Origin: Rhodospirillales bacterium
Lineage (GTDB): Bacteria; Pseudomonadota; Alphaproteobacteria; Rhodospirillales_A; JACZKS01
Direction: 5' to 3'
Length of the DNA: 42,271 nt
Assembly: GCA_018648445.1 (NCBI GenBank)
Contig: JABGRG010000024.1
Span: 1-42,271 of the forward strand
Below are positions 1-8,966 of this stretch, piece after piece. Both the position numbers and the translations under genes were made by a program. The stretch's first letter is position 1. Each line of letters begins with the position of its first letter. The notes under the pieces were generated by a model. It saw only the letters and a program-made list of their open reading frames with translations, was not told the origin of the DNA and did no database searches.

Positions 1-768
1 CTTGGGCGCGAACCACCAGCTGCCGACACAGTAAACGAGTTTGCCGAGACCGGCTTCTTCACAGGTCGGAACTTCGGGAGCACCCGGCGCGCGGGTCGGG
101 AACATGTAGCACAGGCCCTTCACGCCCTTGACCTTGAAGTTAAGGTATTCGGCCATCGACAGAACGGTCGTATCCGTCTGCTCACCGATCAGGGCGGTGA
201 AGTTGGCGGTGCCGCCGCCGATCTGCACGAAACGGAAGTTGGCGCCCGGCGTCGTGTTCTGCAACTGGATGCCCGCCATATGATTCAACGCGCCGAGATT
301 GGCGCCGAAGATCAGGCTATCGGGTTTATCTGTTGCCATCTTGAGCAGCGAATTCACGTCGGTGAACCGCTTGTCGTCCTTGCGTACGCAGGACAGCAGG
401 CAGAATTCGGATGTTTCGGCCACGGGCTCGAAGTTCGCATGACCGAAATCGATCATTCCGCTGCCCTGTGCGCCCATCAGCGCTTTGTGAACAAGCAGGA
501 AGGTGTAGCCGTCCGGCTTCGCTTCCAGAACTTGGCGCGAGCCGATGGTGTAATGCCCGCCGACATTCACGATCGTCAGCTTCTGCGACTTCAAATTGTT
601 GTCGACGATGGCTTTCTGGAAAGTACGGGCCGTCTGGTCGCTGGATCCGCCCGGTTTGAACGGGACAATGACCTTTACCGGTTTTTCCGGCCATGCGGCC
701 TGAACCGGGGCAGCAACAAACACCGCCAGACCGACGGCAATCATCGAAGAAACAAGCAAGCTTTTCAT
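1..768 (-). CDS. tctC: TctC/Bug-family solute-binding protein, 3'-truncated by window edge
   Basis: Periplasmic substrate-binding protein of a tripartite tricarboxylate (TTT) transporter, which binds small organic acids. The 256 visible codons begin MKSLLVSSMIAVGLAVF, a typical signal peptide ending near APVQA. A WPEKPVKVIVPFKPGGSSD stretch follows, which is the family's characteristic first beta strand and phosphate-like loop. The start at 768 is supported by an AGGAG ribosome site about 9 bases upstream; an ATG five bases further upstream runs straight into a stop. The family is usually about 320 residues, so roughly 65 are missing beyond the left edge. It is divergent from the sulfatase at 1054, with a 285-base gap in which I found no convincing operator. 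It is a second TctC, distinct from the one at 8967-9944. Any cognate tctBA would lie off the left edge. Substrate unknown. Confidence 0.9.
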   Translation of the reverse strand, partial: MKSLLVSSMIAVGLAVFVAAPVQAAWPEKPVKVIVPFKPGGSSDQTARTFQKAIVDNNLKSQKLTIVNVGGHYTIGSRQVLEAKPDGYTFLLVHKALMGAQGSGMIDFGHANFEPVAETSEFCLLSCVRKDDKRFTDVNSLLKMATDKPDSLIFGANLGALNHMAGIQLQNTTPGANFRFVQIGGGTANFTALIGEQTDTTVLSMAEYLNFKVKGVKGLCYMFPTRAPGAPEVPTCEEAGLGKLVYCVGSWWFAPK

Positions 769-1053
769 ATCATTCGCCTCCTGTCGCGATAATTCTCACG
801 AAGAGAGCCCCGCAGGCCGATGGGTCTTTGGCGCTTCCCCCACACTCATTCACCGCATCTCGGAAGCGATTTATTATTATTATTTTTCGCCGAAGAGATG
901 GCGATAATTTCAAACTATACCCTGTGCACGCCTAATCCCACAAGCTATAATAATGGCGTTTCCTATTACCATTTGGAATACCACCTTTTCCGGACGTTAT
1001 GTGTCTCAAAGCCTTGGAATAAGCGCGTAACGACTATGGGAGGCTCGGCGGAA

Positions 1054-2538
1054 ATGCCACAAGAACGACCCAACATTCTGTTCATCATGTCGGATCAACA
1101 CACGCAACGCGTGATGGGCTGTTATGGCGACGACGTGGTCGCGACGCCCAACCTGGATCGGCTGGCGAACTGCGGCGTGACCTTTGATGCCGCCTATACG
1201 CCGTCGCCGCTTTGCGTACCGGCGCGTATGTCATTTTTGACCGGTCGCTACCCCAACCGCCAAAGTTGCTGGACAAACAGTGATATGCTGCCGTCCGATC
1301 AGCCGACCATCGCCCATTGTCTGGGCGCCGCGGGATATAACCCGATCCTTGTCGGGCGCATGCATTCAATCGGGCCGGATCAGTTGCGCGGTTTCGTACG
1401 GCGCGAGGTTGGCGATCACAGCACCAACTGGATCGGGGGGGTTCCGCACTCGCTGGGCGTGTTGAACAAGACCAACGATCCCTATCGGGTCAGCCTGGAT
1501 AAATCCGGCGCCGGGCAATCTTCCTATGAATGCCATGACGACGACGTAACGGCTGCGACCTTGCAGGTTCTGGACGAAATCGCCGAAGCGCGTAAGGGCG
1601 GTGACGCCGAACCCTTCGCCCTATCGGTCGGCTACCTGATGCCGCACCAGCCGTTTGTCGCGCGGCCCGAGTTTTACGACCGATATAAAGGCCGCGTCGG
1701 CCTGCCGGATATCCCGGCGGTCGAAAACGAGCATCCGTATATGACCGAATGGAGGGACTTTACCGGCATTTCGGATGTGCCGGACGATACCGCCGTGCGT
1801 GCGCGCACCGCTTACTACGCGCTGGTCGAGGAAATGGACGCCATGATCGGGTGCATCCTTGATAAATTGGAGGAACTCGGCCTCGCCGAAAACACGCTGG
1901 TTGTCTACACGTCCGATCACGGCGACCAGTTGGGCGAGCGCGGTCTGTGGTGGAAACAAACCTTCTATGACGAATCGGCCAAAATCCCGCTGTTGATGTC
2001 CTGGCCGGGCACGTTGCCGCAAGGCCAACACCGGGGACAGGTGGTCAATCTGATCGATCTGGCGGCAACATTGCTGGAAGCGGCGGACGCGCCGCCCCTT
2101 CCCGACGCTGACGGGCGATCCTTTTTGCAGGTGGCGCGGGACGGCAACCGCCCCTGGATCGACGAGACCTTTTCGGAATATTGCACCGACGGCGTGGCGC
2201 CGTGGACACTGCCCACACCCACCCGTCAGCGCATGATCCGCACCGACCGCTGGAAACTGAATTACTACGACGGTTACCGTGCACAGCTTTTCGACATGCA
2301 AAATGATCCCGGCGAAACCCGCGATCTGGCCCTTGATCCGGAATTTGCCGATCTGCGCGACGCCCTGATCGCCCGTGTGCTGGTCGACTGGAACCCCGAG
2401 AAAATTGCCGATGAACTGGCGGCAAAAATCCCGCGCAAGGAGCTGCTGCGCGATTGGAGCCGGGCCGTCAAACCGGCCGACACCTACCGTTGGAAAATCC
2501 GCGAAGAAGACAACTGGCTGGAAGAAAGTTCATCATGA
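1054..2538 (+). CDS. Type I sulfatase, cytoplasmic
   Basis: Sulfatase of the alkaline-phosphatase superfamily (494 residues) that hydrolyses a sulfate ester. The N-terminus RPNILFIMSDQHTQR carries the first metal-binding aspartate. The formylglycine site is C54-V-P-A-R followed by a TGRYP segment. The second metal site is in SDHGDQLGERG. The active-site consensus C-x-P-S/A-R is satisfied with Ala instead of the commoner Ser. The start at 1054 is chosen because a GGGAGG site lies 10 bases upstream; the frame stays open upstream to 820, but that part is not sulfatase-like. There is no signal peptide, so the enzyme should act in the cytoplasm. It overlaps the next gene by ATGA (2535-2538), which implies translational coupling. 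It is a close paralogue of the sulfatase at 10894, sharing the C-terminal DENWLES-like tail. Substrate unknown. Confidence 0.93.
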   Translation: MPQERPNILFIMSDQHTQRVMGCYGDDVVATPNLDRLANCGVTFDAAYTPSPLCVPARMSFLTGRYPNRQSCWTNSDMLPSDQPTIAHCLGAAGYNPILVGRMHSIGPDQLRGFVRREVGDHSTNWIGGVPHSLGVLNKTNDPYRVSLDKSGAGQSSYECHDDDVTAATLQVLDEIAEARKGGDAEPFALSVGYLMPHQPFVARPEFYDRYKGRVGLPDIPAVENEHPYMTEWRDFTGISDVPDDTAVRARTAYYALVEEMDAMIGCILDKLEELGLAENTLVVYTSDHGDQLGERGLWWKQTFYDESAKIPLLMSWPGTLPQGQHRGQVVNLIDLAATLLEAADAPPLPDADGRSFLQVARDGNRPWIDETFSEYCTDGVAPWTLPTPTRQRMIRTDRWKLNYYDGYRAQLFDMQNDPGETRDLALDPEFADLRDALIARVLVDWNPEKIADELAAKIPRKELLRDWSRAVKPADTYRWKIREEDNWLEESSS

Positions 2539-3914
2539 CAAGGAAACGCGTCGTCGGCATTACGGTTTTGCCCGAATACATCCAAACCGAAGGCGTTGAA
2601 GGTGTTCTCGACAGTCTGGCGCGGGCCGGAGCGACGGCGGTCTCCACGTCCCCCTACGTCATGGAGCCCGCCGACGAAAAAACCGGCAGCCGTGAACCGC
2701 CCGGCGATAGCGATAAAGGTATCGTTCGCCTGCTTGACAGGCCGCTGTGGGGCAAGCGTGAAATTTTTGTCCGCACCGAGCCGAGCTTCGTTCCCGACCT
2801 CTCCATTTATGAGGGACTGCGTTACCAGCCGCCCGAACCCGGCCCGCTGACCCATGCCGAAGGTGCAATCGTTGCCGACTTCATCAAGGCCGCCAAGACC
2901 AAGGGTCTGAAGGTCTATTTTCAGGTGATGTCGGCCGTCCCGCCGGGCTACCGCGTGCAATTCGGTGGCCCCGAAGAAGATGACATCCCACGTCTTCCCG
3001 GCGGCGTGCTTCCGACCCGCCGTATTGACAATAACGGTTCATTGGCCAGCTCGCATATTGTCGACTACGGCTGCGCCATGCTGCGCGATCTGTGCCGCGC
3101 CTATCCAGATATTGACGGCTTCCGCGTGGATTGGCCGGAATATCCGCCCTATACGCCGGACGGCGTATTCCTTGATTTCGGTGCCCACGCAAGAAAAGCG
3201 GCGCAACGAATGGGTCTGGACTTCGCGCGCATGGAAGGCGACGTCGGGGGCTTGCGCTCGACCTTGCTGGGCGGTCTGAACGACAAAATGCTGGAAGACA
3301 ATGGAGCTCTGCGGGAATTGGCTGCGCGGCCCGGCGTTACCGATTGGCTGCAATTCAAAACAATGCTGGCCGAAGAACTGCTGGTGGCCTACCGGGCCGC
3401 GATCGATACAGACAAGGAACTGATCGCCATGGCGTTCCCGCCACCGTGGTCACTGCTGTCAGGTATTCCCTACCGGAAATTGGACGGCGTGTGTTCCAGC
3501 GTTCAGACAAAACTCTACACCATGCACTGGCCGACCATGCTGCGCTTTTACGGAGATGCGATATTGGAAGCCAATCCAGGTCTTTCTTCAGAAAAACTGC
3601 TCCGATTCATATTGCGTCTTCTCGATATTGCGGATGATGCGGGTCTGCCCAACTATGAAGACTATGCCTATCCCGGACCGGACGAGGCCCATCCCTGCGG
3701 CGTGGAAGCGCAGGCTCGAAAAATCCGCCAAGCACAGACCGAGGCCGGGTCTGTCCCGGTCGTCGCCGCCGCTCACTCATACGGCCCGCTTGACGATGTT
3801 CGCGCAAGATTGCGCGCGGCTTGGGAAGGCTCAAGTGCAGGCGTATGGGTCAACCGGTATTGCTATATCGCCGACGAGAAGCTGGACATCATCCGCGAGG
3901 AGACCGCTCAGTAG
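2535..3914 (+). CDS. Unrecognised barrel-type, glycoside-hydrolase-like protein
   Basis: A 459-residue soluble protein that I do not recognise with certainty. Its start ATG overlaps the sulfatase stop as ATGA. An in-frame upstream extension to 2454 lies inside the sulfatase gene and is rejected. The pattern VVGITVLPEY, then GLKVYFQVMSAVPPGYR, then DIDGFRVDWPEYPPY, then ELIAMAFPPPWSLLSG resembles successive strands of a TIM barrel as in hypothetical glycosidase-like families. The Asp in FRVDWPEY and the adjacent Glu would be candidate catalytic acids. There is no signal peptide or membrane segment, so a cytoplasmic location is likely. Coupling to a sulfatase suggests it acts on the desulfated product, perhaps cleaving a glycosidic bond (inference). 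Its last 7 bases overlap the convergent sulfatase at 3908. It could instead be a lyase or isomerase with the same fold. Confidence 0.6.
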   Translation: MTRKRVVGITVLPEYIQTEGVEGVLDSLARAGATAVSTSPYVMEPADEKTGSREPPGDSDKGIVRLLDRPLWGKREIFVRTEPSFVPDLSIYEGLRYQPPEPGPLTHAEGAIVADFIKAAKTKGLKVYFQVMSAVPPGYRVQFGGPEEDDIPRLPGGVLPTRRIDNNGSLASSHIVDYGCAMLRDLCRAYPDIDGFRVDWPEYPPYTPDGVFLDFGAHARKAAQRMGLDFARMEGDVGGLRSTLLGGLNDKMLEDNGALRELAARPGVTDWLQFKTMLAEELLVAYRAAIDTDKELIAMAFPPPWSLLSGIPYRKLDGVCSSVQTKLYTMHWPTMLRFYGDAILEANPGLSSEKLLRFILRLLDIADDAGLPNYEDYAYPGPDEAHPCGVEAQARKIRQAQTEAGSVPVVAAAHSYGPLDDVRARLRAAWEGSSAGVWVNRYCYIADEKLDIIREETAQ

Positions 3915-5380
3915 CGATCCACTCTGGGTTCACCCGGCGGCACCGTTCCCATCATCGCATCCAGATGGCGATGGAGGATTTCGGTCTTCAGATCGCGGCT
4001 GCCCGGATCGTCCCACAGGTTTTCGAATTCGCCGGGGTCATTTTTCAGATCGTACAGTTCGCCGACGCCATGACCGTGGTAGACCGCCATTTTGTATCTT
4101 TGGTCACGATACATGGTGCCGTGCGACCCATCGGGTTGGGCTAGGGCGTCGTAGAACTGGGAAATCACGTGGTCTTTGTGATGGCCGGGGTCCTGCTCGC
4201 CGCACAAAAGCGGATGCAGCGATTTACCCTGCATGTTTTCGGGAATGTCCATCCCGGCGGCGTCAAGCAGGGTCGGCGCAAGATCGACCAGTTCAACCAG
4301 GGCATCGCTGACCACACCTTCGCCAATGCGGCCCGGCCAGGCGGCAATCAACGGCACGTGGACCAGTCCCTCAAAGAACCGGCATCCCTTGTAGATCAAG
4401 CCGTGATCGCCAAGCAGTTCGCCGTGATCGCTGTGAAACAGGATGATCGTGTTATCAAGCTGCCCACTATCGCGAAGCGCATCGACGATCCGTCCAAACT
4501 CGTGGTCGACCAGTTCGATCATTCCGTAGTAAGCGGCCTTGACCTGTCGACCGTCGAAATCGTCTGGCGCGGTATAGGCCAGAGATTCGCGCGCAGCTTC
4601 ACCCGATCCGCCTTCGCGTAGCGGCTTGTTGGGATTGATGGCTTCCACCGCCTGCTGGTCAATGCCCCGGAACGCTTTCTGCCGCTCTATGTCCGTTTCG
4701 CGGAACAATGGCGGCGGCAACGTGGCCGGGTCGTACCGGTCCAGATATTCCTGCGGCGGATCAAACGGCGGATGCGGATCGAACGGGTTTGCGCTAAATA
4801 GCCAGGGTTGGTCGGCGTCACGCTTTTCGTTGATGAAGCGGATCGCCATTTCGCTGCACCACGTGGTCTGGTGCAATTCGGCCGGAACCCCCGCCCCGCA
4901 GAACCCGCCCAGCCCATCGAACAATTCGATGGGATCGACCCCTTTTTCGTTGCGCAGCCAGTCGTCGTAGGCGTGACCTTTGGGGTAGTCCGGCGTCGGA
5001 TGGTGGCTCCAGTGAAAAACCCGGTAGCCGTCATCGACCCTTTCTTCCATCTTTCCGGCCGCCGACAAATGCAGCTTTCCGGCCAGTCCGCAATCATACC
5101 CCGCATCCGCCAGCAACTTGGTGACAAGCACTTCGTGGGCCGGAAAACGGCGGTTTCCGTTACGGTGAACCTGATGGGCGACTGGGTAGCGCCCGGTCAG
5201 CATGGTTGCGCGGCTGGGGGTGCAGATCGGGCATTGGGTAAACGCGTTTGAAAACGCCGTGCCCGCGCCGCACAGGGCATCGATATTGGGCGTATCGATG
5301 TGCTGATTGCCCAGCGCGGCGATCGTATCCCAGCGTTGCTGGTCGGTGCAGTACCACAGGATATTCGGTCGCCGCGCCAT
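3908..5380 (-). CDS. Type I sulfatase, cytoplasmic
   Basis: A 490-residue sulfatase. RPNILWYCTDQQRWD carries the first metal aspartate, the formylglycine motif is C53-T-P-S-R followed by a TGRYP segment, and the SDHGELLGDHG block carries the second metal site. The C-terminal YDLKNDPGEFENLWDDPG segment is standard for the family. The start at 5380 has an AGGGAA site about 9 bases upstream. No signal peptide is present. It is the last gene of the minus-strand operon tctC-tctB-tctA-sulfatase-sulfatase, 19 bases behind the sulfatase at 5400. The two sulfatases of this operon resemble each other more (DQQR, NDPGE, LWDD) than they resemble the plus-strand pair. The TGA stop lies inside the end of the convergent gene at 2535-3914. 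Substrate unknown; a sulfate ester imported by the TTT system is inferred. Confidence 0.93.
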   Translation of the reverse strand: MARRPNILWYCTDQQRWDTIAALGNQHIDTPNIDALCGAGTAFSNAFTQCPICTPSRATMLTGRYPVAHQVHRNGNRRFPAHEVLVTKLLADAGYDCGLAGKLHLSAAGKMEERVDDGYRVFHWSHHPTPDYPKGHAYDDWLRNEKGVDPIELFDGLGGFCGAGVPAELHQTTWCSEMAIRFINEKRDADQPWLFSANPFDPHPPFDPPQEYLDRYDPATLPPPLFRETDIERQKAFRGIDQQAVEAINPNKPLREGGSGEAARESLAYTAPDDFDGRQVKAAYYGMIELVDHEFGRIVDALRDSGQLDNTIILFHSDHGELLGDHGLIYKGCRFFEGLVHVPLIAAWPGRIGEGVVSDALVELVDLAPTLLDAAGMDIPENMQGKSLHPLLCGEQDPGHHKDHVISQFYDALAQPDGSHGTMYRDQRYKMAVYHGHGVGELYDLKNDPGEFENLWDDPGSRDLKTEILHRHLDAMMGTVPPGEPRVDRY

Positions 5381-5399
5381 GCTGCTATTTCCCTTGCTT

Positions 5400-6830
5400 C
5401 TAACGGTAGTCTTTCATCCACTCGCTGGTCTTGAACTGGCTGTCGATGCGCCATTCGCGCAGGACGTCGTGCATTTCCTGCTTCTTGGATGCGTAAGCCG
5501 AATCGTCCCACAGGTTCTTGATCTCGCCAGGATCGTTTTTCATGTCGAAAAGCTGTCCGTGCGAGGCACCGGAATAGTGGGTCATTTTCCAATCGTGGGA
5601 ACGGACCATTGTCACCATTTCGGCTTCCTGCAGGTTGCCGTCGCCACTTTGTTCGGCGAAGACGTAATCGCGTCCAGCCCATTCCTCGCCGCGCAGGGCG
5701 GGCAAGGCCGAAATGCTCTCGAAAGTTTCGGGAACATCGATACCGGCCAGTTCCAATAATGCGTGCGAGATATCGAAGTGCTGACACAGCGCATCCACCG
5801 TATGGCCCGCCTTAACAATACCCGGCCCCCACACAATGGTGGGCGCGCGGACGATCTGCTCATAGGATGACCATTTCTGGCTTAATCCGTGATCGCCGAG
5901 GCAGTCACCGTGGTCAGACGTGAAGACGACAATGGTGTTGTCCAGATAGCCTTCTTCCTCCAGCGATTTCATGATCTCGCCGACCTTGTCGTCGATCATC
6001 GTCATATTGGCGAGATAGTAGGCGCGCTGACGGAAACGGCCCTCGTCGTCGGGATCAAACTGGTGGGCCACCGAGTCGTGATCGACCTCAGTGCAGTGCT
6101 TGCGGTACTCCTTGAGCGGCGGCGGCAAGCTCTCCAGATCCTCGTCCAACACCGGATCGATGGGCAGATCCTTCTTCATGTAAGGCTCGGCGTAGCGCGG
6201 CGTCGGATCGTATGGCGGATGCGGCCCCGGGAAACCGACCTGCAGGAACAAGGGCTCGGTCTTAGGATAGGTTTTCAGCCACCATTCGGCCATGCCGCCG
6301 ACGAACATGTCGGAATGAAGTTTCTCGGGCAGTTCCCATTCGAACGCGCCCAGGCGTTCCTTGTAATCATCGCGCAACCGGTAAGTCTCGCGCTGCTGCT
6401 TGACCAGACCGTTGGCGGCCAGCGCCCGGTCCCATTCGTCCAGATAGTAGCGGCCCTCAAGATAGCGATCCTTGTTTTCCACGTTGTAGCGCTGGTGGAA
6501 TCCGCACGGCGTATCGTGCGGCCAGGTGTGCATCTTGCCGATGTTGACGTTGTGATATCCGGCGTCGCCCAGATTTTCCAGCCACGAATGCTTCCATTCG
6601 CAAGCGTTTTTCAGGATGCCCGTGGTATGCGGGTAATAGCCCGTGAAAATTGCGGCGCGGGACGGCGCACAGGACAATCCGGCGGCGTAACAACGCGAAA
6701 AGACAACCCCCTCGCGGGCCAGCCGGTCGAGATTCGGCGTGTCCATGTAAGGATAGCCCAGCGCGCCAATGGTGTCGTAACGCTGCTGATCGGTGATGAT
6801 GTAGACGATATTGGGTCGCTTCTCACTCAT
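5400..6830 (-). CDS. Type I sulfatase, cytoplasmic
   Basis: A 476-residue sulfatase. RPNIVYIITDQQRYDT begins the domain, the formylglycine site is C54-A-P-S-R followed by a TGYYP segment, and FTSDHGDCLGDHG is the second metal site. The C-terminus has FDMKNDPGEIKNLWDD. The ATG at 6830 is preceded by AGGAA about 9 bases upstream, and 12 bases separate it from the end of tctA, so it is almost certainly co-transcribed with the transporter. It lacks a signal peptide. Maturation of Cys54 would need a formylglycine-generating enzyme or anSME encoded elsewhere, since neither is visible in this window. Sequence alone does not separate aryl, choline-type or sugar sulfatase activity. Confidence 0.93.
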   Translation of the reverse strand: MSEKRPNIVYIITDQQRYDTIGALGYPYMDTPNLDRLAREGVVFSRCYAAGLSCAPSRAAIFTGYYPHTTGILKNACEWKHSWLENLGDAGYHNVNIGKMHTWPHDTPCGFHQRYNVENKDRYLEGRYYLDEWDRALAANGLVKQQRETYRLRDDYKERLGAFEWELPEKLHSDMFVGGMAEWWLKTYPKTEPLFLQVGFPGPHPPYDPTPRYAEPYMKKDLPIDPVLDEDLESLPPPLKEYRKHCTEVDHDSVAHQFDPDDEGRFRQRAYYLANMTMIDDKVGEIMKSLEEEGYLDNTIVVFTSDHGDCLGDHGLSQKWSSYEQIVRAPTIVWGPGIVKAGHTVDALCQHFDISHALLELAGIDVPETFESISALPALRGEEWAGRDYVFAEQSGDGNLQEAEMVTMVRSHDWKMTHYSGASHGQLFDMKNDPGEIKNLWDDSAYASKKQEMHDVLREWRIDSQFKTSEWMKDYR

Positions 6831-6842
6831 GACAGATAATTC

Positions 6843-8351
6843 CTATGCCTTATTTTTGGCCGCAGCGGCTTCGCGCTGACGGCGGATCATGCGCTCCTGA
6901 TAAACGGGCCACAAAAGCGATAACACCGAGACGACGACAAACACGGTCGCCACCGGGCGGGTGAACAGATCAAACATGTTGCCTTCGGACATCATCAGAG
7001 CCGAGCGCAGTTGCTCTTCGGCAATGGGCGACAGAACAAAGCCGATGACAAACGGCCCCAGCGGCACCTTGCAATATTCCAGACCGAAGCCGATCAATCC
7101 GAAGACCAGCATCACCCAGACGTCGAAGAAACGATTGCCCAGCGCATATGTGCCGATAACGCAAAACACCAGGACCCCCGCCAGCAGGTAGCTTTTGGGG
7201 ATGTACATCACCTTGGCGATTTGCACGACCGCGCCCAGCATTAGAACGACCATGATGATGTTGGCGATCAGGTAGGACGAGATAAACCCGTAGGCCACCT
7301 CGGGATTGGTGGTGAACAACAGCGGGCCGGGCTGCATGTTGTGAATGATCAGCGCGCCCAACAGGATGGCGTCGACGACACTTCCCGGAATGCCCATGGT
7401 AATCAGCGGAATCATCGCCCCGCCGATGGAGGAATTGTTGGCGGTTTCAGCGGAAATGATACCCGGCTCGTGACCGGTGCCGAATTTTTCCGGCTCCTTG
7501 GAAAGGTTCTTGGTCGTCGAATAAGCCAGCATCGCGGCGATGTTGGCGCCGATGCCCGGCAACAGCCCGATCCAGGTTCCGATGACCGAGGAACGGACCA
7601 TGTTAATGCCGTGGGCCTTGAAGTCCTTGACGCCGAGCATAATGCCCTTGCGCTGGACCGCCATCATCTTGGGCTTCCAGTCGATTTCAACCGCATCCTT
7701 GATGATCTGACTAATGGCGAACGCACCGATCAGAACCGGAAGCAGTTTCAGGCCGGCATCAAGGTCGTGAAAACCGAAGGTAAGACGCATCTGGCCCAAT
7801 GACGGGTCCATGCCCGGCATGGCCAAAATCATGCCCAGGCAACCGGCGATCAGCCCCTTGATCATGGAGCCCTGCGCCAGTGACGCCAGCATGACCAGCG
7901 CCATCAGAACCATAGTGAAGTATTCCCACGGTCCGAATTTCAGGGCCAGCTTGGCCAATGGCGGCGACAATCCGGCCAGGAAACACCATGAAATCAATCC
8001 GCCAACGAACGATGCGGTAATACCCAGGCCCAGCGCGCGGCCGGGCTGGCCACTGCGGGCCAAGGGAAAGCCGTCAAACGTCGTCATGATGGAAGCAGGC
8101 GTTCCGGGCATACGCAAAAGCGTTGCCGTAATCAGCCCGCCGGAGATGCCGCCCACATACATGCCCACCAGCAGGGTGATGGCATCAACGCTATGCATGT
8201 AAAAGGTCAGCGGAAGGGTCAGGGCGATCAGCATGGTCGCCGTCAGACCCGGAATGGCGCCAACGACGATTCCCAGGGAAACGCCCAGGGTCAGCAACAA
8301 CAGCGGTTGAAAGGCGAAAAGGGCGTCGAAGGAAGCAAACATTTCAGCCAT
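6843..8351 (-). CDS. tctA: TTT transporter large membrane subunit TctA
   Basis: The 502-residue large permease of a tripartite tricarboxylate transporter, with about 10-12 hydrophobic spans. It shows the family's signature segments: IPGLTATMLIALTLPLTF near residue 35 and SSIGGAMIPLITMGIPGS near residue 310. The start at 8351 follows a GGAGCG ribosome site, with a one-base gap after the tctB stop. It imports an organic acid using the proton or sodium gradient together with TctB and the binding protein TctC. It lies between tctB and two sulfatase genes on the same strand, so the transported molecule is plausibly the sulfatases' sulfated substrate or a related acid (inference). Confidence 0.95.
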   Translation of the reverse strand: MAEMFASFDALFAFQPLLLLTLGVSLGIVVGAIPGLTATMLIALTLPLTFYMHSVDAITLLVGMYVGGISGGLITATLLRMPGTPASIMTTFDGFPLARSGQPGRALGLGITASFVGGLISWCFLAGLSPPLAKLALKFGPWEYFTMVLMALVMLASLAQGSMIKGLIAGCLGMILAMPGMDPSLGQMRLTFGFHDLDAGLKLLPVLIGAFAISQIIKDAVEIDWKPKMMAVQRKGIMLGVKDFKAHGINMVRSSVIGTWIGLLPGIGANIAAMLAYSTTKNLSKEPEKFGTGHEPGIISAETANNSSIGGAMIPLITMGIPGSVVDAILLGALIIHNMQPGPLLFTTNPEVAYGFISSYLIANIIMVVLMLGAVVQIAKVMYIPKSYLLAGVLVFCVIGTYALGNRFFDVWVMLVFGLIGFGLEYCKVPLGPFVIGFVLSPIAEEQLRSALMMSEGNMFDLFTRPVATVFVVVSVLSLLWPVYQERMIRRQREAAAAKNKA

Positions 8352-8352
8352 G

Positions 8353-8859
8353 TCAGACGCTCCCCCACAACCACTCGGTTATAGGTAAATCTACATAAAG
8401 AAATTGCGTAAAAATCAGGAAGTTCCCCAATGCGATGACCAGCGCAAAACCGACGATCCAGGGAAGTTGCTTTTTGTCACCCCGCGTGAACAGCACAACC
8501 AGCGCCACGAGGAACGCCACCGTCGCCTCGACAAACCCCAAAACCCCGAAATCCATCACGGCCACGTACGTCACGGTCAACAGGAACATTCCAATGGCGG
8601 CCTTGGGCCTCCGTTCGAAGTCATCCTTCACGGGTTCCGGCGGAACGTGGAAAGGAAGCGCCTTGACCGCCCGGACCAGCAAGTAAAGCGACAACAGCGC
8701 CATAATAACGCTGAGGCCCTGCGGCAATGCCGCCGAGCCCAATGGCTCCCAGTACGCCGGGGGAAGGTCCATTGCCGCCACATAAATAACAGCGGCAAAA
8801 ATGATGATGACGACCGAGAGAACGATATCCGCTTTGGGATTGGTGACACCGCTTTGCAT
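8353..8859 (-). CDS. tctB: TTT transporter small membrane subunit TctB
   Basis: The 168-residue small membrane subunit of the TTT transporter. Four or so hydrophobic helices are visible: a helix in DIVLSVVIIIFAAVIYVAA, one around LSVIMALLSLYLLV, then AAIGMFLLTVTYVAVMDF and further C-terminal spans. I place the start at the ATG at 8859, which has a GGGA site about 9 bases upstream. A GTG at 8877 is an in-frame alternative adding six residues. It has a one-base gap to tctA, implying coupling. It is separated from tctC by a gap of about 107 bases that holds two stem-loops. TctB sequences diverge strongly, so the call rests on length, topology and its place between tctC and tctA. Confidence 0.9.
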   Translation of the reverse strand: MQSGVTNPKADIVLSVVIIIFAAVIYVAAMDLPPAYWEPLGSAALPQGLSVIMALLSLYLLVRAVKALPFHVPPEPVKDDFERRPKAAIGMFLLTVTYVAVMDFGVLGFVEATVAFLVALVVLFTRGDKKQLPWIVGFALVIALGNFLIFTQFLYVDLPITEWLWGSV

Positions 8860-8901
8860 GAGATTTGTTCCCGTCACGGCGATGGGGGATTAGAGCCGAT
8901 A

Positions 8902-8931
8902 CTGCCGAGCCCGCCCGCGCGGGCCCGGCAG
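8902..8931. other. GC-rich stem-loop between tctC and tctB
   Basis: Arms CTGCCG-A-GCCCG and CGGGC-C-CGGCAG flank a six-base loop; 11 of 12 positions pair. No T tract follows on the minus strand, so it looks like an mRNA-stabilising or partial-attenuation hairpin rather than a full intrinsic terminator. Such hairpins behind binding-protein genes commonly allow more binding protein than permease to be made. Confidence 0.6.
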
Positions 8932-8938
8932 CAACCGG

Positions 8939-8959
8939 ATCGGCAACGAAATTGCCGAT
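8939..8959. other. Second stem-loop just behind tctC
   Basis: Perfect 8-bp arms ATCGGCAA and TTGCCGAT with a CGAAA loop lie only a few bases downstream of the tctC stop on the minus strand. It forms a tandem pair with the GC-rich hairpin at 8902-8931. The stem is short, and no T tract follows. Confidence 0.5.
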
Positions 8960-8966
8960 ATTCAGC

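Noticed and set aside
280..792. Plus-strand open frame opposite the left-edge tctC
   Set aside because: The minus strand encodes a signal peptide and Bug-family motifs over the same bases.
5889..6839. 316-codon plus-strand open frame opposite the sulfatase at 5400-6830
   Set aside because: It is antisense to a sulfatase with all its motifs; no domain, no ribosome site.
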